A stretch of DNA of 64,000 nucleotides from Closterium sp. NIES-65 (taxonomy: Eukaryota; Streptophyta; Zygnematophyceae; Desmidiales; Closteriaceae), in assembly GCA_948144175.1 (NCBI GenBank), contig CANXME010000045.1, positions 62,001-126,000 on the forward strand, given 5' to 3'. Under the pieces are notes generated by a model that was not told where the DNA came from, did no database searches, and worked only from the letters and a program-made list of their open reading frames with translations. Positions 20,339 to 31,300 of this stretch are shown in pieces (the first letter of the stretch is position 1; every line of letters begins with the position of its first letter). A program made the translations under genes and the position numbers.

Positions 20339-21392
20339 TGCGGAGATAACTACTACAACGGGAGCTTAGAGTACTGGCTAGGCACGTGTGCTCGTGTGAT
20401 CTCTGCGTTCGTTGGCCCTTAGACGTTTTCCTAGTGCTAACACTGCTTGCTAGTTCACGGGGCAATTTGGCAAGAGTTTCACTAAGAAAAGATCACAACA
20501 ATGGTATAATGAAGTTGGCAATGCAAGACTACATCAGAGCTAGCATTCAGGTTGGTCAACTGCCAGCACAGCATGGTCGACCGCATTCCAACACGACTTG
20601 GTCGACCGCGCTCCAGCAGAGCAAAGTCGACAGCTTGCAAACGCTTCAGGTCGACGGCGTGCCAGCAGCGCACCCGCTTTGCAGGTGCGTGAAGATGATT
20701 GGTATGCCGAGCCTCATCACCTGCACAGCACACACACACCACGTCAGCCTCAGGCTGACGGCTGACTCTGATCTGCCACGAGGACCTCGTAATACCACCA
20801 ACGAGGTTGATCTCGCCAACTTCGCCTGGGCGACCGTCGCACTCCTCCGCAGCACTTCGTCACCCAGGTAACCTGGTCGACCGGGCAACCACATCGACCA
20901 GCAACTCCCGTACGTGTCCGTCGACCTCCCAAGTCGACGACCACCTCGTTGTCGACCTCACCGGGTCGACCATGCCCCTCGGTCGACGACCATGTCGCTC
21001 GACGCCCGACTGCTCGACGCCCGACTGCTCGACGTCCGACTGCTCGACGTCCTGACTGCTCGACGACCGACTGCTCGACGCCGGCCCCTCCTTCGTCGAC
21101 CACCAGGTCTAGTCGACCACCCGCAGGTCGACCAGCACATCAGCCGACCACCGAAGTCGGCTTCCCAAGTTGACGTCACCAAGTTAACGTCCTCCGCAGG
21201 TCGACGCCTAAGTCGACCTCCCCGAAGTTGGCGCCACCCTGAAGTCGGCGCCCGTGCAGTGGTCCCCGTGCAGGTCGGCCTCCATGTCGACCAGCTCGCC
21301 CACTGCTGCGGGTCGGCTGCTCCCCTAACACCCGACCACGATGTCGGCTCCGCCCAAGCGTGGACGGGGCCAACATACAATTCCCGTTGACA
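20339..21392 (-). repeat. Element 1 5' LTR (1,054 bp)
   Basis: Same length as 13898-14951, with TG...CA ends. In the element's own direction it starts TGTCAACGGGAATTG and ends GTTATCTCCGCA. It should contain the promoter and the RNA start, but I see no convincing TATA box. The GTCGAC cluster is at about 20576-21291. Confidence 0.95.
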
Positions 21393-21397
21393 TCATC
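21393..21397. other. Target-site duplication TCATC, right copy (element 1)
   Basis: Matches 13893-13897 exactly. The 17-bp array resumes immediately with CAAGAGCTTGCC. Confidence 0.93.
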
Positions 21398-24300
21398 CAA
21401 GAGCTTGCCTGGTCTAGGAGCGTGCCTGGTCCAAGAGCTTGCGTGGTCGAGGAGCTTGCCTGGTCCAGGAGCTTGCCTGGTCCACGATCGTGCCTGGTCC
21501 ACGAGCATGCATGGTCCGTAGCGTGCCTCGTCCACGAGCCTGCCCAGTCCAAGAGCTTGCCTGGTTTAAGAGCGTGCCTTGTCTACGAGCGTGCCTGGTC
21601 CAGGAGCTTGCCTGGTCCAGGAGCTTGCCAGGTCCAGGAGCTTGCCTGGTCCAGGAACTTGCCTAGTCCAGGAGCTTGCCTGGTCCAGGAGCTTGCCTGG
21701 TCCGGCAGTTTGCCTGGTCCAGGAGCTTGCTTGGTCCAGGAGCGTGCATGGTCCAGGAGCTTGCCTGGTCCAGGAGCTTCCTTGGTCCAGAAGCGTGCCT
21801 GGTCCAAGAGCTTGCCTGGTCCACGAGCGTACCTGGTCCAAGAGCTTGCATGGTCCAGGAGCTTGCCTTAACCAGGAGCTTGCCTGGTCCAGGAGCGTGC
21901 CTAGTCCACGAGCGTGCCTCGTCCAGGAGCTTGCCTTGTCCAGGAGCTTGCCTGGTTGAGGAGCTTGCCTGGTCCAGGAGCGTGCCTGGTCCACGAGCCT
22001 GCCTGGTCCAAGAGCTTGCCTGGTCCAGGAGCGTGCCTGGTCCACGAACGTACCTGGTCCAAGAGCTTGCTTTGTCCAGGAGCTTGCCTGGTCCAGGAGC
22101 TTGCCTGGTCCACGAGCTTGCCTGGTCTAGGAGCTTGCCTGGTCTAGGAGCTTGCCTGATCCAAGAGCTTGCGTGGTCCAGAAGCGTGCCTGGTACAAGA
22201 GCTTGCCTGGTCCAGGAGCGTGCCTGGTCCAAGAGCTTGCGTGGTCCAGGAGCTTGCCTGGTCCAGGAGCTTGCCTGGTCCAGGAGCTTGCATGGTCCAG
22301 GAGCTTGCCTGATCCTGGAGCTTTCCTGGTCCAAGAGCTTGCGTCGTCCACGAGCCTGCCTGGTCCAAGAGCTGGCCTAGTCCAGGAGCGTGCGGATTCA
22401 CGAGCGTGCCTTGTCCAAGAGCTTGCCTAGTCTAGGAGCTGGCCTGGTCCAAGAGCTTGCGTGGTCTAAGAGCTTGTCTGGTCCAGGAGCTTGCCTGGTC
22501 CAGGAGCTTGCCTGGTTCAGGAGCTTGCTTGGTCTAGAAGCTTGCCTGGTCCAAGAGCTTGCCTGGTCCAGGAGCGTGCCTTGTTCAAGAGCTTGCGTGG
22601 TCTAGGAGCTTGCCTGGTCCAGGAGCGTGCCTGGTCCACGAGGGTGCCTGGTCCAGGAGCTTGCCTGGTCCAGGAGCTTGCCTAGTCCAGGAGCTTGCCT
22701 GGTCCAGGAACTTGCCTGGTCAAGGAGCTTGCCTGGTCCAAGAGCTTGCCTGGTCCGGGAGCTTGCTTGGTCCAGGAGCTTGCTTGGTCCAGGAGCGTGC
22801 CTGGTCCAGGAGCTTGCCTTGTCCAGGAGCTTGCCTGGTCCAGAAGCGTGCCTGGTGCAAGAGCTTGCCTGGTCCACGAGCGTACCTGGTCCAAGAGCTT
22901 GCATGGTCCAGGAGCTTGCCTTAACCAGGAGCTTGCCTGGTCCACGAGCGTGCCTAGTCCACGAGCGTACCTCGTCCAGGAGCTTGCCTTGTCCAGGAGC
23001 TTGCCTGGTTGAGGATCTTGTCTGGTCCAGGAGCGTGCCTGGTCCACGAGCCTGCCTGGTCCAAGAGCTTGCTTGGTCCAGGAGCTTGCGTGGTCCAGGA
23101 GCTTGCCTGGTCCACGAGCTTGCTTGGTCTAGGAGCTTGCCTGGTGCTGGAGCTTGCCTAGTCATGGAGCGTGCTTGGTCAACGAGTTTGCCTAGTTTAG
23201 GAGCTTGCATGGTCCAAGAGCTTGCCTGGTCTAGGAAATTGCCTGGTCCAGGAGCGTTCTTGGTCTAGGAGCTTGCCTGGTCCACAAGCTTGCCTGGTCC
23301 AGGAGCTTGCCTGGTCCACGAGCTTGCTTGGTCCAGGAGCTTGCGTGGTCCAGGAGCGTGCCTGGTCCACGAGCTTGCCTGTTCTAGGAGCTTGCCTGGT
23401 CCACGAGCTTGCCTGGTCCAGGATCTTGCCTGGTCCAGGAGCGTGCCTGGTCCACAAGTTTGCCTGGTCCACGAGCTTGCCTGGTCTAGGAGCTTGCCTG
23501 GTTCAGGAGCTTGCCTCGTCCAGGAGCTTGCCTGGTCCAGGAGCTTGCCTGGTTTAGGAGCGTGCCTGGTCCCGGAGCTTGCCTAGTCCAGGAGCTTGCT
23601 TGGTCCAGAAGCCTGCCTGGTCCAAGAGCTTGCCTGGTCGAGGAGCATGCCTGGTCTTAGAGCTTGCGTGGTCTTGGAGCTTGCCTGGTCCAGGAGCTTG
23701 CTTGGTCCAGAAGCCTGCCTGGTCCAAGAGCTTGCCTGGTCGAGGAGCATGCCTGGTCTTAGAGCTTGACTGGTCTAGGAGCTTGCCTGGTCCAGGAGCT
23801 TGCCTGGTCCTGGAGCTAGCCTGGTCCAGGAGCTTGCCTGGACCAGGAGCTTGCCTGATCCAGGAGCTTGCCTGGTCCAGGAGCTTCCTTGGTCTAGAAG
23901 CTTGCCTAATCCAAGAGCTTGCCTGGTCCAAGAGCGTGCCTGGTCCAAGAGCTTGCCTGGTCCAGGAGCTTGCCTGGTCCACGATCGTGTCTGGTCCACA
24001 AGCGTGCATGGTCCGGAGCGTGCCTCGTCCACGAGCCTGCCTAGTCCAAGAGCTTGCCTGGTCCAAGAGTGTGCCTTGTCTACGAGCGTGCCTGGTCCAG
24101 GAGCTTGCCTGGTCCAGGAGCTTGCCAGGTCCAGGAGCTTGCCTGGTCCAAGAACTTGCCTGATCCAGGAGCTTGCCTGGTCCGGGAGTTTGCCTGGTCC
24201 AGGAGCTTGCTTGGTCCAGGAGCGTGCCTGGTCCAGGAGCTTGCCTGGTCTAGGAGCTTGTTTGGTCCAGAAGCGTGCCTGGTCCAAGAGCTTGCATGGT

Positions 24301-27300
24301 CCACGAGCGTACCTGGTCCAAGAGCTTGCCTGGTCCAGGAGCTTGCCTTAACCAGGAGCTTGCCTGGTCCAGGAGCGTGCCTAGTCCACGAGCGTGCCTC
24401 GTCCAGGAGCTTGCCTTGTCCAGGAGCTTGCCTGGTTGAGGAGCTTGCCTGGTCCAGGAGCGTGCCTGGTCCACGAGCCTGCCTGGTCCAAGAGCTTGCC
24501 TGGTCCAGGAGCGTGCCTGGTCCACGAGCGTGCCTGGTCCAAGAGCTTGCTTTGTTCAAGAGCTTGCCTGATCCAGGAGCTTGCCTGGTCCACGAGCTTG
24601 CCTGGTCTAGGAGCTTGCCTGGTCTGTGAGCTTGCCTGATCCAAGAGCTTGCGTGGTTCAGAAGCGTGCCTGGTACAAGAGCTTGCCTGGTCCAAGAGCT
24701 TGCGTGGTCCAGGAGCTTGCTTGGTCCAGGAGCTTGCCTGGTCCAGGAGCTTGCATGGTCCAGGAGCTTGCCCGATCCTGGAGCTTTCCTGGTCCAAGAG
24801 CTTGCCTCATCCACGAGCCTGCCTAGTCCAGGAGCTTGCCTAGTCCAGGAGCGTGCGGATTCACGAGCGTGCCTTGTCCAAGAGCTTGCTTAGTCTAGGA
24901 GCTGGCCTGGTCCAAGAGCTTGCGTGGTCTAAGAGCTTGTCTGGTCCAGGAGCTTGCCTGGTCCAGGAGCTTGCCTGGTTCAGGAGCTTGCTTGGTCTAG
25001 AAGCTTGCTTGGTCCAAGAGCTTGCCTGGTCCAGGAGCGTGCCTTGTTCAAGAGCTTGCGTGGTCCAGGAGCTTGCCTTGTCCAAGAGCGTGCCTGGTCC
25101 ACGAGGGTGCCTAGTCCAGGAGCTTGCCTGGTCCAGGAGCTTGCCTGGTCCAGGAGTTTGCCTGGTCCATGAGCTTGCCTGGTCCACGAGCTTGCGTGGT
25201 CTAGGAGCTTGCCTGGTCCAGGAGCTTGTCTGGTCCAAGAGCTTGCTTAGTCCAGAAGGGTGCTTGGTCAACGAGCTTGCCTGGTCCAAGAGCGTGCCTG
25301 GTCCAAGAGCTTGCATGGTCCAGTAGCTTGCCTAGTCCAGGAGCTTGCCTGGTCCGGGAGCGTGCCTGGTCCACGAGCTTGCCTGGTCCACGAGCGTGCC
25401 TGGTCCACAAGCGTGCTTGGTCCAGGAGCTTGCGTGGTCCAGGAGCTTCCCTGATCTAGGAGCTTTCCTGGTCCAAGAGCTTGCCTCGTCCACGAGCCTG
25501 CCTGGTCCAAGAGCTTGCCTTGTCCAGGATCGTGCGGGTCCACGAGCGTGCCTTGTCGAAGAGCTTGCCTATTCTAGGAGCTGGCCTGGTCCGAGGGCTT
25601 GCGTGGTCCAAGAGCTTGTCTGGTCCAGGAGCTTGCCTGGTCCAGGAGCTTGCCTGGTTCAGGAGCTTACTTGGTCCAGAAGCTTGCCTGGTCCAAGAGC
25701 TTGCCTAGTCCAGGAGCGGGCCTTGTCCAAGAGCTTGCGTGGTCCAGGAGCTTGCGTGGTCCAGGAGCGTGCCTGGTCCACGAGCGTGCCAGGTCCAGGA
25801 GCTTGCCTGGTCCAGGAGCTTGCTTGGTCGAGGAGCGAGCCTGGTCCAGGAGCGTGCCTGGTCTATGAGCGGGCCTGGTCCACGAGCCTGCCTAGTCCAA
25901 GAGCTTGCCTGGTCCATGAGCGTGCATTGTCTACGAGCGTGCCTGGTCCAGGAGCTTGCGTGGTCCAGGAGCTTACGTGGTCCAAGAGCTTGCCTGGTCC
26001 AGGAACTTGCCTGATCTAGGAGCTTGCCTGTTCTAGGAGCTTGCCTGGTCCAAGAGCTTGCCTGGTCCAGGAGCTTGCCTGGTCGAGGAGCGTGCCTAGT
26101 CCAGGAGCTTGCCTAGTCCAGGAGCTTGCTTGGTCCAGAAGCGTGCCTGGTCCAAGAGCTTGCTTCGTCCAGGAGCGTACCTGGTCCAAGAGCTTGCGTA
26201 GTCCAGGGGCTTGCCTTGTCGAAGAGCTTGCCTGGTCTAGGAGCGTGCCTAGTCTACGAGCGTGCCTGGTCCAAGAGCTTGCCTAGTCCAGGAGCTTGCC
26301 TTGTCCAGGAGCTTGCCTGGTCCAGGAGCGTGCCTGGTCTACGAGCCTGCCTGGTACAAGAGCTTGCCTGGTCCAGGAGCGTGCCTGGTCCACGAGCATG
26401 CCTGGTCCAGGACCTTGCTTGGTCCAGGAGCTTGCCTGGTCTAGGAGCTTGCCTGGTCCAGGAGCTTGCCTAGTCCAGGAGCTTGCCTGGTCTAGGAGCT
26501 TGCCTGGTCCAGGAGCTTGCCTGGTCCAGGAGCTTGCTTGGTCCAGAAGCTTGCTTGGTCTAAGAGCTTGCGTGGTCCACGAGCATGCCTGGTCCAAGAG
26601 CTTGCGTGGTCTAGGAGCTTGCCTAGTCCAGGAGCTTGCCTGGTCCAGGAGCTAGCCTGGTCAAGGAGCTTGCGTGGTCCAGGAGCTTCCTTGGTCCAGA
26701 AGCGTGCCTGGTCCAAGAGCTTGCCTGGTCCAGGAGCGTGCCTGGTCCAGGAGCTTGCATGGTCCAGGAGCTTGCCTTGTCTAGGAGCTTGCCTGGTCCA
26801 GGAGCGTGCCTGGTCCATGAGCGTGCCTGGTCTAGGAGCTTGCCTGTTCCAGGAGTTTGCCTGGTCCAAGAGCTTGCCAAGTCCAGGAGCCTGCCTGGTC
26901 TAAGAGCTTGCCTGGTCCAGGAGCGTGCTTAGTCCACGAGCCTGCCTGGTCCAAGGGCTTGCCTGGTCCAGGAACCTGCCTGGTCTAAATGCTTGCCTGG
27001 TCCAGGAGCCTGACTAGTCCACGAGCCTGCCTGGTCCAAGAGCTTGCCTGGTCCAGGAACGTGCCTGGTCCACGAGCGTGCCTAGTCAAGGAACTTGCCT
27101 AGTCTAGGAGCTTGCCTGGTCTAGGAGCTTGCCTGGTCCACGAGCTTGCCTGGTCTAGGAGCTTGCGTGGTCCGGGAGCTTGCATGGTCTACGAGCTTGC
27201 TTGGTCCAGAAGCCTGCCTGGTCCAAGAGCTTGCCTGGTCCACGAGCATGCTTGGTCCAAGAGCTTGCGTGGTCCAGGAGCTTGCCTGGTCCAGGAGCTT

Positions 27301-27610
27301 GCCTGGTCCAAGAGCTAGCCTGGTCTAGGAGCTTGCCTGGTCCAGGAGCTTCCTTGGTCCTGAAGCTTGCCTGGTCCAAGAGCTTGCCTGGTCCAAGAGC
27401 GTGCCTGGTCCAAGAGCCTGCGTGGTCCAGTAGCTTGCCTAGTTCAGGAGCTTGCCTAATCCAGGATCGTGCCTAGTCCATGAGCGTGCCTCGTCCAGGA
27501 GCTTGCCTGGTCCAAGAGCTTGGCTGGTCCAGGAGCTTGCGTGGTCCAGGAGCGTGCCTGGTCCACGAGCCTGCTTGGTCTAAGAGCTTGCATGGTCCAC
27601 TAGTTTGCCT

Positions 27611-28289
27611 CCTAAACCAGGCGAACTCGTGGACCAGGCACGCACGTGGACCATGCAAGCTCCTGGACCAGGCAAGCTCCTGGACCAGGCAAGCTCTTGG
27701 ACCAGGCAAGCTCCTAGACTGGGCAAGCTCCTGAACCAAGCAAGCTCCTGGACAAAGCATGCTCGTAGACCAGGCACGCTATTGGACTAGGCAAGCTCTT
27801 GGACAAGGCAGGCTCGTGGACCAGGCACGCTCCTGGACCAGGCAAGCTCCTGGACCAGGCAAGCTCCTGGACCAGGCACGCTCCTAGACCAGGTAAGCTC
27901 CTAGACCAGGCATGCTCCTAGGACCAGGCAAGCTCCTGGACCAGGCAAACTCGTGGACCAGGCACGCTCCTGGACCATGGCAAGCCTAGGGACCAGGCAA
28001 GCCTGCGGACCAGGCTCGTGGACCAGGCACGCTCCTGGACGAGGCAAGCTTCTAAACCAGGCAAGCTCCTGGACCAGGCAGGCTCCTGGACCAGGTAAGC
28101 TCCTAGACCAGGCAAGCTCCTGGACCAGGCAAGCTCCTGGACCAGGCAAACTCGTGGACCAAGCACGCTCATGGACCAGGCACGCTCCTCGTGGACCAGG
28201 CACGCTCCTGGACCAGGCAAGCTCCTGGACTCGGCAAGCTTCTGGACTAGGCAAGCTCATGGACCAGGCAAGCTCGTGGACCAGGCAAG
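27611..28289 (-). repeat. Inverted segment of the 17-bp array (about 680 bp)
   Basis: Units read TGGACCAGGCAAGCTCC on the + strand, opposite to the rest of the array. The right junction is a perfect 36-bp palindrome at 28272-28307, whose left half is GCTCGTGGACCAGGCAAG. The left junction near 27595-27635 is an imperfect inverted repeat around CCTAAACC. Confidence 0.9.
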
Positions 28290-28307
28290 CTTGCCTGGTC
28301 CACGAGC
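28272..28307. repeat. 36-bp perfect palindrome at the inversion junction
   Basis: The two 18-nt halves meet at 28289/28290 without a spacer (AAGCTT at the centre). It is formed by head-to-head 17-bp units and could extrude as a cruciform. Confidence 0.88.
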
Positions 28308-31300
28308 ATGCCTGGTCAAGGAGCTAGCCTGGTCCAGGAGCTTGCGTGGTCCAAGAGATTGCCTGGTCCAGGAGCTTGCTTGGTCCATGAGCTTGCCTAG
28401 TTCTGGAGCTTGCTTGGTCCAAAAGCTTGCCTGGTCCAAGAGCTTGCCTTGTCTAGGAGCCTGCCTGGTCCAAGAGCTTGCGTGGTCCAGGAGCTTGCCT
28501 GGTCTGGGAGTGTGCCTGGTCCACGAGCGTGCCTGGTCCAGGAGCTTGCCTGGTCCAGGAGCTTGCCTGGTCCAAGAGCTTGCCTGGTCCAGAAGCGTGC
28601 CTGGTCCACGAGCCTGCCTGGTCCACGTGTTTTCCTGGTCCAAGAGCGTGCCTGGTCCACGAGCGTGCCTGGTCCAGGAGCTTGCCTGGTCCATGAGCTT
28701 GCCTGGTCCAGGAGCTTGCCTGGTCAAGGAGCTTGCTTGGTCCAGAAGCAAGCCTGGTTCTGGAGCTTGCCTGGTCCAGGAGCTTGCCTGGTCCAGTATC
28801 TTGCCTGGTCCAGGAGCGTGCCTGGTCCACGAGCTTGCCTGGTCCAAGAGCTTGCGTGGTCCACGAGCTTGCCTCGTCGAGGAGCTTGCCTGGTCCAGGA
28901 GCGTGCCTGGTCCATGACCTTGCCTGGTCCAGGAGCTTGCGTGGTTTAGGATCTTGCCTGATCTGGAGCTTGCCTGGTCCAAGAGCGTGCCTCGTCCACG
29001 AGCGTGCTTGGTCCAGGAGCTTGCCTGGTCCAGGAGCTTGCCTTGTCCACGAGTTTGCGTGGTCCAAGAGCTTGCCTAGTCCAGGAGCTTGCCTGGTCCA
29101 AGAGCTTGCCTGGTCCAGGAGCGTGCCTGGTCCAAGAGCTTGCGTGGTCAAGGAGCATGCCTGGTCCGGGAGCGTGCCTGGTCCACGAGCGTGCCTGGTC
29201 CAGGAGCTTGCGTGGTCCAGGAGCTTGCCTGGTCCAGGAGCTTGCCTGGTCCAGGAGCGTGCCTAGTCCACGAGCCTGCCTGGTCCAAGAGTTGCGTGGT
29301 CCAAGAGCGTGCCTGGTCCAGGAGCGTGCCTGGTCTAGGAGCTTGCCTGGTCCAGGAGCTTGCCTGGTCCAGGAGCTGCTTAGTCTAGGAGCATGCCTGG
29401 TTCAGGAGCTTGCCTGGTCCAGGAGCTTGCCTGGTCCAGGAGCTTGCCTTGTCCATGAGCGTGCCAGGTCCAGGAGCTTGCCTGGTCGAGGAGCTTGCTT
29501 GGTCCAGGAGCGTGCCTGGTCCAAGAGCTTGCCTGGTCCAAGAGCGTGCATGGTCCAAGAGCATGCGTGGTCCACGAGGTTGCCTTGTCCAGGAGCTTGC
29601 CTGGTCCAGGAGCGTGCCTGGTTTACGAGCATGCCTGGTCTAGGAGCTTGACTGGTCCAGGAGCTTGCCTGGTCCAGGAGCTTGCCTGGTCCACGAGCTT
29701 GCGTGGTCCGGGAGCTTTTGTGGTCCAGGAGCTTCCCTAGTCCAAGAGCTTGCATGGTCCAGGAGCCTGCTTGGTCCAAGAGCTTGCCTGGTCCAGGAGC
29801 GTGCCTGGTCCACGAGCTTGCCTGGTCTAAGAGCTTGCCTCGTCCAGGAGGGCGCCTGGTCCACGAGCGTGCCTAGTCAAGGAGCTTGCCTAGTCCAGGA
29901 GCTTGCCTGGTCTAGGAGCTTGCCTGGTCCAGGAGCGTGCCCGCTCCAGTAGTGTGCCTCCTCCAGGAGCTTGCTTGGTCCACAAGCCTGCCTGATCCAA
30001 GAACTTACCTGGTCCAGGAGCGTGCCTGGTCCAAGAGCTTGCCTAGTCTAGGAGCTTGCCTGGTCCATGAGCGTGCCTGGTTCATGAGCTTGCCTGGTCC
30101 AGGAGCTTGCCTTTTCTAGGAGGTTGCCTGGTCCAAGAGCTTGCCTGGTCTAGGAGCTTGCTTGGTCCAGGAGCTTGCCTGGTCCAAGAGCTTGCCTGGT
30201 CCAAAAGCTTGCGTGGTCCAAGAGCTTGCGTGGTCCAGGAGCTTGCCTAGTCTAGGAGCTTGACTAGTCCACGAGTTTGCCTGGTCCAGAAGCTTGCCTG
30301 GTCCAGGAGCTTGCCTGGTTCAAGAGCTTGCGTGGTCTAGGAGCTTGCCTGGTCCAGGAGCTTGTCTAGTCCAGGAGCGTTTGTGGTCAAGGAATTTGCC
30401 TGGTCGAGAAGCTTGCCTGGTCTAGGAGCTTGCCTAGTCCAAGAGCTTGCCTAGTCCAGGAGCTTGCCTGGTCTAGGAGCTTGCCTGGTCCATGAGCTTG
30501 CCTGGTCGAAAAATTGCCTGGTCCAAGAGCTTGCGTGGTCCACGAGCTTGCCTTGTCTAGGAGCTTGCCTGGTCTAGGAGCTTGCCTTGTCCAGGAGCTT
30601 GCCTGGTCCAGGAGCGTGCCTGGTCTACGAGTTTGCCTGGTCTAGAAGTTTGCTTGGTCCAGGAGCTTGCCTGGTCCAAGAGTTTGCCTGGTCGAGGAGC
30701 TTGCCTGGTCCAGGAGCTTGCCTGGTCCAAGAGCGTGCCTGGTCCACGAGTTTGCCTGGTTTAGAAGATTGCCTGGTCCAGGAGCTTGCCTGGTCCAAGA
30801 GCTTGCCTGGTCTTGGAGCTTGCCTAGTCCAGGAGCTTGCCTGGTCAAAGAGATTGCCTGATCCAAGAGCTTCCCTAGTCCATGAGCTTGCGTGGTCCAG
30901 GAGCGTGCCTGGTCCAGGAGCATGCCTGGTCCAGGAACTTGCCTGGTCCAGGAGCTTCCCGGGTCCAGGAGCTTGCCTGGTCTAGGAGCTTGCCTGGTCT
31001 AGGAGCTTGCCTACTCCAGGAGCTTGCATGGTCCAAAAGTGTGCCTGGTCCACAATTTTGCCTGGTCCACAAGCCTGCCTGGTCCAGAAGCTTGCCTGGT
31101 CTAGGAGCGTGCTTGGTCCACGAGTGTGCCCGGTCCAGGAGCTTGCCTGGTCAAGGAGCTTGCGTGTTCCAGGAGCTTGCCTGGTCGAAGAGCTTGCCTG
31201 GTCCAAGAGCTTGTGTGGTCTAGGAGCTTGTCTGGTCCAGGAGCTTGCCTCGTCCAGGATCTTGCCTGGTCCACGAGCTTGCCTGGTCCAGGAGCTTCCC

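Larger units (their letters stand above)
13898..21392 (-). mobile_element. Copia LTR retrotransposon, element 1 (7,495 bp)
   Basis: A complete LTR retrotransposon on the minus strand, inserted in the 17-bp array. It has TG...CA LTRs of 1,054 bp each, a TCATC duplication, a PBS adjoining the 5' LTR (20321-20338), a polypurine tract next to the 3' LTR (14952-14961), then gag and pol in the order protease, integrase, RT, RNase H. Integrase before RT defines Ty1/Copia. The coding region has a G7-run frameshift in gag, a UAG at the gag/pol boundary, a one-base frameshift just before the RT YVDD box, and a second UAG before RNase H. This copy is unlikely to be autonomous unless some breaks are sequencing errors. 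Confidence 0.96.
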
